Shown one piece after another: positions 15,492-28,554 of a DNA stretch of 42,984 nt. Position 1 is the first letter of the stretch. Each line of letters begins with the position of its first letter. Below the pieces are notes generated by a model that was given only the letters and a program-made list of their open reading frames with translations, had not been told where the DNA came from and did not search any database. The DNA lies in NCBI GenBank assembly GCA_902796035.1, contig CADBNR010000030.1, forward strand, positions 1 through 42,984, in the 5' to 3' direction. This DNA is from an uncultured Bacteroidales bacterium. GTDB lineage: Bacteria; Bacteroidota; Bacteroidia; Bacteroidales; Muribaculaceae. A program made the position numbers and the translations under genes.

Positions 15492-18236
15492 ATGAAGAGA
15501 ATTTTTCTCGCCATGGCCGTGACGGCAGCCGGACTGGGCTTCGCAAACGAAGCCCGGGCCGACATAGAATGTCGCGGTCAGGTAGTCGACGATCAGGGAG
15601 AGCCTCTGATCGGCGCATTGGTACAGCTTCCCGGCACCAGCAAGGTAACGTCGACGGACATTGACGGATACTTCCGTCTGTCAGTGCCCGACAACGCCAA
15701 GGAGCTGAAAATCACGTATGTGGGCTATAATGGCGCCGACGTGCGCGTAGCCTCGAAAATGGGAGTGATCAAACTGAGCCCCAATGCCAAGATGCTACAG
15801 GACGTGATCGTGACGCAGTCCGTGGCCCGCACGCGCCAGACGCCTGTGGCTTTGTCGTCGGTAGACCAGCTGCAGATCGAGACCAAATTAGGAGCCCAGG
15901 AGTTTCCCGAGATTCTGAAGACCACTCCCGGCGTATGGGCCACGCCCGACGGCGGCGGCTTCGGTGACGCCAAGATCAACATCCGCGGCTTCAAGTCGGA
16001 GAACGTGGCCACGCTGATCAACGGTATTCCAATCAACGACATGGAGTGGGGCGGCGTGTACTGGAGCAACTGGGCCGGACTGGCCGACGTGACCAGCAGC
16101 ATGCAGAGCCAGCGCGGCCTCGGAGCAGCGTTGCTGTCGGCTCCTTCGGTGGGCGGTACCATCAACATCACCACCCGCAGTCTCGACGCCAAGCGCGAGG
16201 GTACCGCATGGTACGGCATGGGCAACGACGGCATGAACCAGTATGGTCTGATGCTGTCCACCGGCCTTATGAAGAACGGATGGGCCATCACCGTGCTGGG
16301 TTCGCGCCGCTGGGGCGACGGTTACGTGCAGGGCACCAACTTCAACAGCTACAGCTATTTCGTCAACGTGTCGAAGAAGATAGGTGAGAACCAGCAGCTG
16401 TCGCTCACAGCGTTCGGCGCTCCACAGAGCCACTATCAGCGCAGCCGCCAGGACGGCCTCACCATCGAAGGCTGGCAGAACGTGCGCAACTATATGGACG
16501 GCGAGAGCCCGTACCGCTACAACCCCACGTTCGGATACGGCCTCAACGGCGAGCGCAAGAGCTCGAGCTATTCATTCTATCACAAGCCCCAGATCTCGCT
16601 GACGCACATCTGGCAGATAGACTACAAGAGCTCGTGGACCAATACGCTGTACATGTCCATCGGCACCGGCGGCGGTTACAGCGGTCAGGGCCACGGCACA
16701 TACAATGGCACCAGCCTCTCCAACTCGTCATGGTACGGTGCATCGCAGGGCAAGCTCAACGACCTGTTCCGCTGCGCCGACGGCACATTCGACTATGCCG
16801 CCATCCAGACAATGAACATGGAATCTACCACCGGTTCGAATATGGTGATGTCCAGCAGCAACAACAACCATGAATGGTACGGCTGGGTATCGACCTACAA
16901 GAACGAGTTCATTCCCAAAACGCTGACATTCACCGGCGGTCTTGACGTGCGCTATTACATCGGCAAGCACAACAACAAGATCATCGACCTCTACAACGGC
17001 GAATACTACATGAACTTCGAGAGCCGCAAGAACGTGAAGCCGGAGAACAACGCCGCCGCCGCCGACCCGAACTGGAAGTTCGAGCACCTGGGCGTGGGAG
17101 ATGTGGTTTACCGTAACTTCAACGGATACACCGTGCAGGAAGGTGTTTACGCCCAGCTGGAGTATACCGGACTGGACAACAAACTGAACGCCGTCGTGTC
17201 CGGATCGCTGAACAACACCTCGATGTGGCGCCGCGACTTCTTCTATTACGACAAGGAGCACGAGCGCTCAAAGACCAAGAACTTCATCGGCGGTACCGTA
17301 AAGGCCGGCTTGAATTATAACATCAACCGTTACAACAACGTGTTCATCAACGGCGGTTTCATCTCGCGTGTGCCCTTCTTCAGCAACGGAGTGTTCCTGT
17401 CGCAGGCCACCAGCAACGTGATCAACCCCAACCCGAAGAACTCCAAGATATGGAGCATCGAGCTTGGCTACGGCTATCACTCGGAAGTGTTCTCGCTGAA
17501 CGCCAACCTCTACTATACCGAATGGCTTGACAAGTGCGACCGCACCACCACCCGTACGGGCGAGATCCGTCAGGGACCTCTGGCAGGTCAGATGTACACG
17601 CTGAGCATGTCGGGTGTCAACGCACGCCACATGGGCTTCGAGGTCAATGCCAAGTACATCCCCGTCCGCTGGATGGAACTGGAGGGTATGTTCTCGTTGG
17701 GCGACTGGATCTGGAACTCGAATCCGACCGGTTACTTCTATTCCGAGCATGGTCAGCCTCTGGCCGACCTGGCCGGTACGGTGGCATCGGGCATCCTAGC
17801 TCCCGATCACGCACACGCCACGGTGATGCAGAAAGGACGCAAGATCGGCGGCTCGGCTCAGACCACGGGCTTCCTGGGCGTGACGTTCAAGCCCTTCAAG
17901 GAATTCCGCATCGGCGCCGACTGGGTATGGAGCGCACGCAACTATTCCGACTACGAGATCTCAAGCGACTCCTATACGGCCAACTCGGAAATCACGGTGG
18001 AGGATCCCTGGAAAATTCCATGGGGCAACGAGCTTGACCTGCACGCCAGCTATCGCTTCAAGATCGCCGGCAAGGTCACGGCCACTCTGATAGGTAACAT
18101 CAACAACTTATGCGACTACAACTATGTGAAGGACGCATACACGCTGACCAGCCAGAAGGGTGCATGGAACAACGCCTTCCGCGTGTTCTACTCCTTCGGC
18201 CGCACATTCAGCGTGAAACTCAAGATAAACTTCTAA
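15492..18236 (+). CDS. TonB-dependent outer-membrane receptor with carboxypeptidase-regulatory-like domain
   Basis: An outer-membrane transporter energised by TonB, 914 residues from the ATG at 15492. The frame is open further upstream to 15171, but that part overlaps nusB and lies before the promoter. Visible in order: signal peptide MKRIFLAMAVTAAGLGFANE...; a CarboxypepD_reg-like domain (about 25-95, CRGQVVDDQGEPLIGALV, then TDIDGYFRLSVP); the plug domain (about 115-240, with INIRGFKSENVATLINGIP and SVGGTINITTRS); and a 22-strand barrel ending in the aromatic strand SFGRTFSVKLKINF. The following gene is a lipoprotein rather than a SusD. The substrate cannot be told from the sequence; glycan, peptide and metal-chelate import are all possible. 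Confidence 0.92.
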   Translation: MKRIFLAMAVTAAGLGFANEARADIECRGQVVDDQGEPLIGALVQLPGTSKVTSTDIDGYFRLSVPDNAKELKITYVGYNGADVRVASKMGVIKLSPNAKMLQDVIVTQSVARTRQTPVALSSVDQLQIETKLGAQEFPEILKTTPGVWATPDGGGFGDAKINIRGFKSENVATLINGIPINDMEWGGVYWSNWAGLADVTSSMQSQRGLGAALLSAPSVGGTINITTRSLDAKREGTAWYGMGNDGMNQYGLMLSTGLMKNGWAITVLGSRRWGDGYVQGTNFNSYSYFVNVSKKIGENQQLSLTAFGAPQSHYQRSRQDGLTIEGWQNVRNYMDGESPYRYNPTFGYGLNGERKSSSYSFYHKPQISLTHIWQIDYKSSWTNTLYMSIGTGGGYSGQGHGTYNGTSLSNSSWYGASQGKLNDLFRCADGTFDYAAIQTMNMESTTGSNMVMSSSNNNHEWYGWVSTYKNEFIPKTLTFTGGLDVRYYIGKHNNKIIDLYNGEYYMNFESRKNVKPENNAAAADPNWKFEHLGVGDVVYRNFNGYTVQEGVYAQLEYTGLDNKLNAVVSGSLNNTSMWRRDFFYYDKEHERSKTKNFIGGTVKAGLNYNINRYNNVFINGGFISRVPFFSNGVFLSQATSNVINPNPKNSKIWSIELGYGYHSEVFSLNANLYYTEWLDKCDRTTTRTGEIRQGPLAGQMYTLSMSGVNARHMGFEVNAKYIPVRWMELEGMFSLGDWIWNSNPTGYFYSEHGQPLADLAGTVASGILAPDHAHATVMQKGRKIGGSAQTTGFLGVTFKPFKEFRIGADWVWSARNYSDYEISSDSYTANSEITVEDPWKIPWGNELDLHASYRFKIAGKVTATLIGNINNLCDYNYVKDAYTLTSQKGAWNNAFRVFYSFGRTFSVKLKINF

Positions 18237-18248
18237 AAGAGGAAAGAC

Positions 18249-19706
18249 ATGAAAACAATAATGAAATTCATTGCGCCTGCGGCGCTGATGATGCTGGGTC
18301 TTGCCTCGTGTGGTGAAGACAGCTGGAACAACCACCTGGACGGTTTCGAGGGTGGCGAGAATATGGATCAGGTTGTGCCCGGTATCAACTATACGCTGAC
18401 GGCCGCCGACTACAAGCGGTTTGCCGACAACCGCTTCAACAAGGCCTTAGCAGCCAAGGAGGAGGCCGACGGCACGTCGCCTAACGCCGTAAAGGCTCTG
18501 GCCGCCGTGGCAAACCAGCAGTATATCACTCCGGCCACTCCCGCCGAACTGTATATGCCCAACCTGCTGAACGACTCGCTGTTCGCATACTATGCCGTCA
18601 GCAACGGTTCGTCAATCAACGTGACATACCGCGAGGTGAGCGAAGTGCCCGAGCTGATACAGGGCGTGAACGCTTCCTCAAGCTATAAGGTGACATCCGA
18701 CGATTATCAGACGATATATGCCGGTGATGAGGATTACATCGACGCCTTCTCGCCGATGCACCCCGTGTCTGCGTGCATGAGTGACGTACTGAAGGAGGCT
18801 CTGCCCGATGCTGAGGCCGGAGACTTCGTAGTGGCTCAGTATAGCGAGACCGACACCAACCCGAACTTCAATCTTGACGGACCCGACTACGGCACCGTCA
18901 GCGTGTCGAAGTACGGCGCGTACAAGTTCGACGGCTCGGCGTGGGCAGTGCAGGACGTTAGGATGATTCAGGCCGCCGACTTCGCGTCGATGGGTCTGAC
19001 ATACGGCAACTTCTCAGGCACACAGGCTGCCGAATATCTGCCCAAGTTCCTGGCGCTGACTTATCCCTACGCGCAGGAGGACGACGAGATGTATATAGGC
19101 TATAAGTACTTTGCCAACAAGGAGACCACCAACGCCTGCGCACTCTGGGCCTTCGACGGCACCAAGTGGTATGACAAGGTTGCCACCAACGGCGTGCAGG
19201 AGGTGACCAACCAGTTCGTGAAGCGCGATGGCAAGTGGAAACTCGATCCCTCCATCACCATCACGCTGCCTACCGGAAAGGGCCAGGCATACAGTGCCAC
19301 CTTCTATCAGGCTTGCGTGGACTGGGTGAAGGACAACGTTCCCGACGGCGACAAGTACATTACCAGCTACGGCAACAATGACTACTACACCGGAGCGTCG
19401 GCCTATCAGAATAACATCGACCTGCGTCCCGGCTCGGCACGCCTGCAGTATGCCGCAGCATACGAGGGGATGACCGACGAGGAGGTTGTGGCCACAATGA
19501 AGAAGCGTTTCGAGGACCAGGTTGCACCCGCCGTGCTCCACGAGTGGTATCCCGACATGGCGCCGATGGGCGATTTCCATCCCACAGTCACCATCCACTT
19601 CTTCATCTACGACGGCGCGACGAAGGCCGAGACCATCGTGTTCGAGTGCGAGAGCAAGGGCGAGTTCAAGTTCGTGAGCTGCACCTGGAACGATACCGAA
19701 GAATAA
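18249..19706 (+). CDS. Unrecognised outer-membrane lipoprotein paired with the TonB-dependent receptor
   Basis: A 485-residue protein with a lipoprotein signal peptide whose lipobox is LASC (about residues 18-21), so it is lipid-anchored and probably surface-exposed. It starts 12 nt after the receptor stop, which implies a shared transcript and a joint role in uptake. The mature part has no SusD-like TPR signature. The middle has three similar short segments (YKFDGSAW, WAFDGTKW, FVKRDGKW), each a short strand and aromatic turn typical of small beta repeats. I do not recognise a family and assign no substrate. A transcription terminator follows. Confidence 0.8.
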   Translation: MKTIMKFIAPAALMMLGLASCGEDSWNNHLDGFEGGENMDQVVPGINYTLTAADYKRFADNRFNKALAAKEEADGTSPNAVKALAAVANQQYITPATPAELYMPNLLNDSLFAYYAVSNGSSINVTYREVSEVPELIQGVNASSSYKVTSDDYQTIYAGDEDYIDAFSPMHPVSACMSDVLKEALPDAEAGDFVVAQYSETDTNPNFNLDGPDYGTVSVSKYGAYKFDGSAWAVQDVRMIQAADFASMGLTYGNFSGTQAAEYLPKFLALTYPYAQEDDEMYIGYKYFANKETTNACALWAFDGTKWYDKVATNGVQEVTNQFVKRDGKWKLDPSITITLPTGKGQAYSATFYQACVDWVKDNVPDGDKYITSYGNNDYYTGASAYQNNIDLRPGSARLQYAAAYEGMTDEEVVATMKKRFEDQVAPAVLHEWYPDMAPMGDFHPTVTIHFFIYDGATKAETIVFECESKGEFKFVSCTWNDTEE

Positions 19707-19714
19707 ACTGACGG

Positions 19715-19738
19715 CACAGTGCCAATAATGGCACTGTG
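19715..19738 (+). other. Perfect hairpin downstream of the lipoprotein gene
   Basis: CACAGTGCC (19715-19723) and GGCACTGTG (19730-19738) form a 9-bp stem with a 6-nt AATAAT loop, 8 nt after the lipoprotein stop. It has no T-run and may protect the 3' end of the messenger RNA ahead of the true terminator. Confidence 0.5.
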
Positions 19739-19761
19739 GCGCAAGTATAAACCCGATAAAG

Positions 19762-19790
19762 GGGCCGATAGGAATATCGGCCTCTTTTTT
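19762..19790 (+). terminator. Intrinsic terminator of the receptor-lipoprotein operon
   Basis: GGGCCGAT pairs with ATCGGCCT around the loop AGGAAT and is followed by CTTTTTT (19784-19790), a classical rho-independent terminator about 55 nt after the lipoprotein stop. Confidence 0.88.
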
Positions 19791-19807
19791 GTTATAACAG
19801 TAGGGAC

Positions 19808-19828
19808 GTCAAAGCCGTGGGCTTTGAC
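19808..19828. promoter_or_regulatory. Perfect 9-bp inverted repeat upstream of htpG
   Basis: GTCAAAGCC (19808-19816), GTG, GGCTTTGAC (19820-19828). It sits between the terminator and the htpG start (19866), with no T-run, so it looks more like an operator or RNA hairpin than a terminator. No clear TAnnTTTG box is visible in this 75-nt gap. Confidence 0.5.
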
Positions 19829-19865
19829 CACAGTATTAGTGCGATAGTAAAAAACATAAAAGATT

Positions 19866-21914
19866 ATGCCAACCGGAAAAATTGGGGTAACAACTGAAAA
19901 TATATTCCCCGTCATCAAGAAGTTCCTGTACAGCGACCATGAGATATTCCTGCGCGAGCTGGTGTCAAACGCCATCGACGCCACCCAGAAGCTGAAGACT
20001 CTGTCGTCGTTCGGCGAATACAAGGGCGAACTCGGCGAGATGGACGTGCGTGTCAAAATTGACAAAGAGGCAGGAACGCTGACCGTCAGCGACCGCGGTA
20101 TCGGTATGGACGCCGACGACATCGACCGCTACATCAACCAGATCGCGTTCTCGGGCGCCGAGGAATTCTTAGAGAAATATAAGGACACTGCCAATTCAAT
20201 CATCGGCCACTTCGGACTCGGATTCTATTCGGCGTTCATGGTGTCGAAGAAGGTCGTGATCCGTTCGCTGAGCTATAAGGAGGGCGCAAAGGCAGTGGAA
20301 TGGACATGCGACGGCAGCCCCGAATATACGCTGACCGAGACCGACAAGGAGGGCCGCGGTACGGACATCATCCTTTACATCGATGAAGACAGCAAGGAAT
20401 TCCTGGAGCAGGCGCGCATCGACACGCTGCTGAAGAAGTATTGCCGCTTCCTCCCTGTTCCGGTGATTTCAGGCAAGGTCAAGGAGTGGAAGGACGGTCA
20501 GTATGTCGACACCGACAAGGACAACGTGGTGAACGACACCGAGCCGCTGTGGACGCGCAAGCCGTCGGAACTGACCGACGAGGACTATCTGAAGTTCTAC
20601 CACGAGCTGAAGCCGGGCGAGGAGGATCCGATGTTCTGGATCCATCTGAACGTTGACTATCCCTTCAACCTGACCGGTATCCTCTATTTCCCGAAGATCA
20701 AGGCAAACGTGGACGTGAACCACAACCGCATACAGCTGTACTGCAACCAGGTGTATGTAACCGACCAGGTGGAAGGCGTCGTTCCTGAGTTCATGATGCT
20801 GATGCAGGGTGTGATCGACTCGCCCGACATCCCGCTGAACGTGAGCCGAAGCTATCTGCAGGCCGACTCGCAGGTCAAGAAGATTTCAGGTTATATATCG
20901 AAGAAGGTGGCCGAAAAGCTGGACAAGATGTTCAAGGAAAACCGCGCCGAGTTCGAGAAGAAGTGGGACGACATCGAGGTGTTCATCAAGTACGGTATGC
21001 TGACCGACGAGAAGTTCTACGAGGCCGCCAAGAAATTCTTCCTGCTCAAGGACGTGCAGGGCAAATACTACACGCTGGAGGAATACAAGACCTTAGTATC
21101 GGCCGAGCAGACCGACAAGGAGGACAGCGTGATATATCTGTACGCCACGGACAAGACCGCGCAGTTCGGTTATATACAGGGAGCCGAGGACAAGGGCTAC
21201 AACGTGCTGCTGATGAATGGTCAGCTTGACCAGCACGTGATCCAGATGCTGGAGTCGAAGCTGGAGAAGACACGTTTCGTGCGCGTGGATTCCGACACTC
21301 CGGAGCGCCTGATACGCAAGAGCGACGACAACGCCACCGACCTTGACTCGCTAGAGATTGAAGTGCTGACCGGCATGTTCCGCAGCCAGCTGCCTACGGT
21401 GGAGAACACCAACTTCATCGTGGAATACAACGCGCTGAAGGGCGACGACGCACCCGCGACACTGACGCAGAACGAGATGATGCGCCGTATGAAGGACATG
21501 GCGGCCATGCAGCCCGGCATGAATTTCTACGGCCAGATGCCCGATATGTACTCGCTGGTGGTCAACACCGAGCAGCCTGCCGTGCGCAAGGTGGTGAAGG
21601 AAGCCGCCGGAGCGTTGACCGGTGAGCTGACGCCGTTGCGTCGCAAGGTTGACGAGCTGAACGAGGAAATCACCTCGCTTCGCACCGAAATCAAGGAGAA
21701 GAAGGAAGAAGACAAGGCCGAGGCCGAGCAGAAGATAGCCGCCAACGAGAAGGAGGCCGGCGACCTGCGCAAACAGCAGGAGGACATCATCGCCGCCTAC
21801 GCCGCCAAGCAGCCCGTAGTGCGTCAGATCATCGACCTGGCTCTGCTGAAGGGCAACATGCTGAAGGGCGAGGAACTCTCCAGGTTCATCGCACGCTCGG
21901 TCACACTGCTGTGA
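19866..21914 (+). CDS. htpG: Molecular chaperone HtpG (Hsp90)
   Basis: An ATP-dependent dimeric chaperone, 682 residues. The N-terminal GHKL ATPase shows FLRELVSNAIDATQKL (the E and N of the ATP-binding helix), DRGIGMDADD and the lid motif GHFGLGFYSAFMV. The middle domain has NVSRSYLQAD with the catalytic-loop arginine. Before the C-terminal dimerisation end there is a strongly charged helical segment (about residues 580-650, with EKKEEDKAEAEQK) that makes the protein longer than E. coli HtpG (624). I believe longer forms are usual in Bacteroidetes. It is a single-gene unit: a terminator precedes it and a hairpin follows. Confidence 0.96.
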   Translation: MPTGKIGVTTENIFPVIKKFLYSDHEIFLRELVSNAIDATQKLKTLSSFGEYKGELGEMDVRVKIDKEAGTLTVSDRGIGMDADDIDRYINQIAFSGAEEFLEKYKDTANSIIGHFGLGFYSAFMVSKKVVIRSLSYKEGAKAVEWTCDGSPEYTLTETDKEGRGTDIILYIDEDSKEFLEQARIDTLLKKYCRFLPVPVISGKVKEWKDGQYVDTDKDNVVNDTEPLWTRKPSELTDEDYLKFYHELKPGEEDPMFWIHLNVDYPFNLTGILYFPKIKANVDVNHNRIQLYCNQVYVTDQVEGVVPEFMMLMQGVIDSPDIPLNVSRSYLQADSQVKKISGYISKKVAEKLDKMFKENRAEFEKKWDDIEVFIKYGMLTDEKFYEAAKKFFLLKDVQGKYYTLEEYKTLVSAEQTDKEDSVIYLYATDKTAQFGYIQGAEDKGYNVLLMNGQLDQHVIQMLESKLEKTRFVRVDSDTPERLIRKSDDNATDLDSLEIEVLTGMFRSQLPTVENTNFIVEYNALKGDDAPATLTQNEMMRRMKDMAAMQPGMNFYGQMPDMYSLVVNTEQPAVRKVVKEAAGALTGELTPLRRKVDELNEEITSLRTEIKEKKEEDKAEAEQKIAANEKEAGDLRKQQEDIIAAYAAKQPVVRQIIDLALLKGNMLKGEELSRFIARSVTLL

Positions 21915-21949
21915 TAGTGAATAGTGAATAGTTAATAGTCAGTAGATAA
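21915..21949 (+). repeat. Degenerate 7-bp tandem repeat immediately after htpG
   Basis: Beginning directly after the htpG TGA, units TAGTGAA, TAGTGAA, TAGTTAA, TAGTCAG and TAGATAA follow each other without spacing. The 7-nt period places TAG stops in all three forward frames. Confidence 0.6.
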
Positions 21950-21952
21950 TAG

Positions 21953-21985
21953 ATGCCCCGCTGCAGTGAGACTGTGGCGGGGCAT
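21953..21985. terminator. Bidirectional terminator between htpG and the polyene operon
   Basis: ATGCCCCGC (21953-21961) pairs with GCGGGGCAT (21977-21985), with an inner CAG/CTG extension. A T-rich tail (TGTGCTTTGTT) follows on the plus strand. It lies between two convergent genes, 19 nt from the stop of the esterase gene on the minus strand. Confidence 0.7.
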
Positions 21986-22003
21986 TGTGCTTTGTTATCG
22001 GGA

Positions 22004-26261
<4,258 letters not shown>

Positions 26262-26299
26262 ACGGCTTGAATGGATTCTTGATCAGCTATTGTGTCCGG

Positions 26300-27613
26300 T
26301 TATTTATGGTTTCTGAGGTCGATGAATTTCATCGGCTTGCGCGATGTGCTGGGGAACAGGATCTTGTTTACGTCGTCGGGGTCCAGTATCTCGATGATCG
26401 GCGCCACGCGGATGCGCGAGCGGAAACGGTCTTTCAGTTCCTTTATCACATCGAACGCGGGGCGCGAGTTGAGTCCTACCTTCACCACCACCTCGTCGGT
26501 GCCGGCGAAGCTGTCGCGCACCAGCACAACGTAGTTGGCCACGTAAGGTGTGTTGTCCAGCACATCGTAGATGGCCGGGGGATAGACGGTGGTGCCTTTC
26601 AGCTTTATCATATTGTTCTTGCGGCCCACAATGGGAGTGAGGCGGAAGGAATTGCGGCCGCACTTACACTGTCCGGTGATCTTACGCGATATGTCGCCGG
26701 TGCGGAACCGTAGCAGGGGCATTCCCTCCACGCCGAGGGTGGTGACAACCACCTCGCCAGGCTCGCCGTCCGGCACGGGCTTGTCGTCGTCGCCGATTAT
26801 CTCCACTATGATCAGTTCCGGATGCACATGGCCTCCGCAGCCGTAGGGGCATTCGGAGAACGTCGCGCCCATCTCGGTAGACGAATATGTGGCGAACAGT
26901 TCCACGTCCCATTTCTCCTTGATTCGTTTACCAAGGAGATTTAACGAAAAGTCCTGTTCGCGCAGACCCTCGCCGATGCCGATGATGCGGCGTATGCTCG
27001 ACGCGCGGAAGTCGATGCCGTTCTTTTCGGCGTAATCTATCAGACGGAGTATGAACGACGGCACGCACATGATGGTGTCGGGCTTGATGCGATGTATGGT
27101 GTCCCACTGAAGTTCTGGGATGCCGTTGCCCACGCGGATCACCGACGCGCCCAACTCGCGGATGCCCAAGAAGTAAGCCAATCCGGCCATGAAGCGCTTG
27201 TCGAGCGTGGTCATAAGCTGGATGATGTCGCCGGGCCGCACACCCGCGCAGCTGAACGACTTCTTCTCGTTGTAGGCCAGCCGCTGCAGGTCGAGTTCAG
27301 TGCAGCCGAATGTCACCGGGTCGCCGAGGGTGCCGGATGTCGTGATGTAGTCAATCACCTTGGCCTTTGGTACGCACAGAAAATCATTGTTGTACAGCTG
27401 CAGGTCCTTTTTGGCAGTGAAGGGTATGCGCTGCAGGTCGTCGACGGTGCGGATGGATGCCGGGTCGATGCCGTTGTCGCGGAACATGCGCTGATAATAA
27501 GGCGAGTTGGCGGCCAGATAGCTCACGGCCTCGCGCAGACGCGCGTCCTGAAAATCGCGTATCTCCTCGGGCGAGGCAAACTCTATGTCGTTCTTTATGT
27601 CGTTTGATGTCAT
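26300..27613 (-). CDS. AMP-forming ligase, PaaK/phenylacetate-CoA-ligase-like
   Basis: A 437-residue adenylate-forming enzyme. The AMP-binding signature YITTSGTLGDP (about 120-130) is followed by ATYSSTEMG (the A5 motif), LLRFRTGDIS (A7-like) and the C-terminal IKLKGTTVYPPAIYDVL of PaaK-type ligases. A cluster CPYGCGGH and a later CKCGR suggest a metal site, as in some PaaK relatives. In aryl-polyene pathways a ligase loads the aromatic starter, such as 4-hydroxybenzoate or a cinnamate, onto an acyl carrier protein or CoA. That role here is inferred from context. It lies 38 nt before the exporter and 32 nt after the hydrolase gene. Confidence 0.85.
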   Translation of the reverse strand: MTSNDIKNDIEFASPEEIRDFQDARLREAVSYLAANSPYYQRMFRDNGIDPASIRTVDDLQRIPFTAKKDLQLYNNDFLCVPKAKVIDYITTSGTLGDPVTFGCTELDLQRLAYNEKKSFSCAGVRPGDIIQLMTTLDKRFMAGLAYFLGIRELGASVIRVGNGIPELQWDTIHRIKPDTIMCVPSFILRLIDYAEKNGIDFRASSIRRIIGIGEGLREQDFSLNLLGKRIKEKWDVELFATYSSTEMGATFSECPYGCGGHVHPELIIVEIIGDDDKPVPDGEPGEVVVTTLGVEGMPLLRFRTGDISRKITGQCKCGRNSFRLTPIVGRKNNMIKLKGTTVYPPAIYDVLDNTPYVANYVVLVRDSFAGTDEVVVKVGLNSRPAFDVIKELKDRFRSRIRVAPIIEILDPDDVNKILFPSTSRKPMKFIDLRNHK

Positions 27614-27645
27614 TGTAGTCTTAATTCAAGATTCAATATTCCCAA

Positions 27646-28554
27646 TTATCTCATGAACGGAAGGTTACGGAGCCACGCAATGAATCGGCCGCGCCATTTG
27701 ATGGCTTCTGCCGTTGTCTTGTCGGGATTGGCGCCGAATCCGTGTCCGCCGGTCTTGTACTGTATGTAGACGTGCGGAACATGGTTGGCCGTAAGGGCCG
27801 AATCCATCAGTTCGGAATTGTGGTATTTCACGATGGGGTCGTCCACGCAGTTCATCAGGAATGTCGGAGGCATATCGGGGCGAGCGCGGTGCTCCATCGA
27901 AAGGGAATCCTTCATTTCGGGGCTTATGGCCTTACCCTCACCCAATAAGCCGCGGCGCGAACGTTTGTGTACCGATTCGTCCACCAGGGAAACCACCGGA
28001 TATATAGGAGCGATGAAGTCTGGTTTCAGGGATACGGACGGCTTGACGCCTACCTGCGACAGCACGTCTGTGTCGAACATGGTGCCGGCCATCAGTGTGA
28101 GGTGTCCGCCCGCCGAGAATCCCATGACGCCGACCTTGTCCGGATCGATGCCATATTTGTCGGCGTTCTCGCGCACCAGCTGGATGCTGCGCTGCACGTC
28201 CTGAAGCATATCGGGGAAGCGGTTGCCACGCTTCACCAGGCGGTCGTGGAAAATGAATCCGGGCACTGTTCCCACGCGGTATTCCAATACGAAAGCCGCG
28301 ATGCCCTGAGTGTTGAGCCATCGCGCCACGCCGTCACCCTCCGTTTCCTTGTCCAGCCAGAAGTAGCTGCCCCCCGGGCATACTATAATAGCTGGCGCGG
28401 AGCCGTTTTCGTGGGGAGCTTCGCTCACCGGGTAGGGCGTCAGCCTTACCTTAGACCTGCACCCGGTGCCTTCCCATATATTGAAGGCCTGGCCATGCGC
28501 CGACATGGCCGCGCACAGCGTGGTAAAAAACAATATATATCTAATTCCTTTCAT
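27646..28554 (-). CDS. Secreted alpha/beta-hydrolase, BD-FAE/acetyl-xylan-esterase-like
   Basis: A 302-residue exported esterase of the BD-FAE type, a family first seen in Bacteroidetes and active on feruloyl, acetyl or similar esters. A signal peptide (MKGIRYILFFTTLCAAMSAHGQ) precedes the oxyanion region IIVCPGGSYFWL (about 56-67), the nucleophile elbow GFSAGGH with Ser147, an acid in NCVDDPIV, and a catalytic His in TGGHGFG. It overlaps the oxidoreductase gene by 14 nt and is thus a member of the operon. A secreted esterase is not a standard part of aryl-polyene gene sets that I know of. Confidence 0.85.
   Translation of the reverse strand: MKGIRYILFFTTLCAAMSAHGQAFNIWEGTGCRSKVRLTPYPVSEAPHENGSAPAIIVCPGGSYFWLDKETEGDGVARWLNTQGIAAFVLEYRVGTVPGFIFHDRLVKRGNRFPDMLQDVQRSIQLVRENADKYGIDPDKVGVMGFSAGGHLTLMAGTMFDTDVLSQVGVKPSVSLKPDFIAPIYPVVSLVDESVHKRSRRGLLGEGKAISPEMKDSLSMEHRARPDMPPTFLMNCVDDPIVKYHNSELMDSALTANHVPHVYIQYKTGGHGFGANPDKTTAEAIKWRGRFIAWLRNLPFMR

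Noticed and set aside
18249-19706. SusD-like glycan-binding lipoprotein
   Set aside because: Despite its position after a TonB-dependent receptor, no SusD/RagB motifs or helical TPR pattern are visible.
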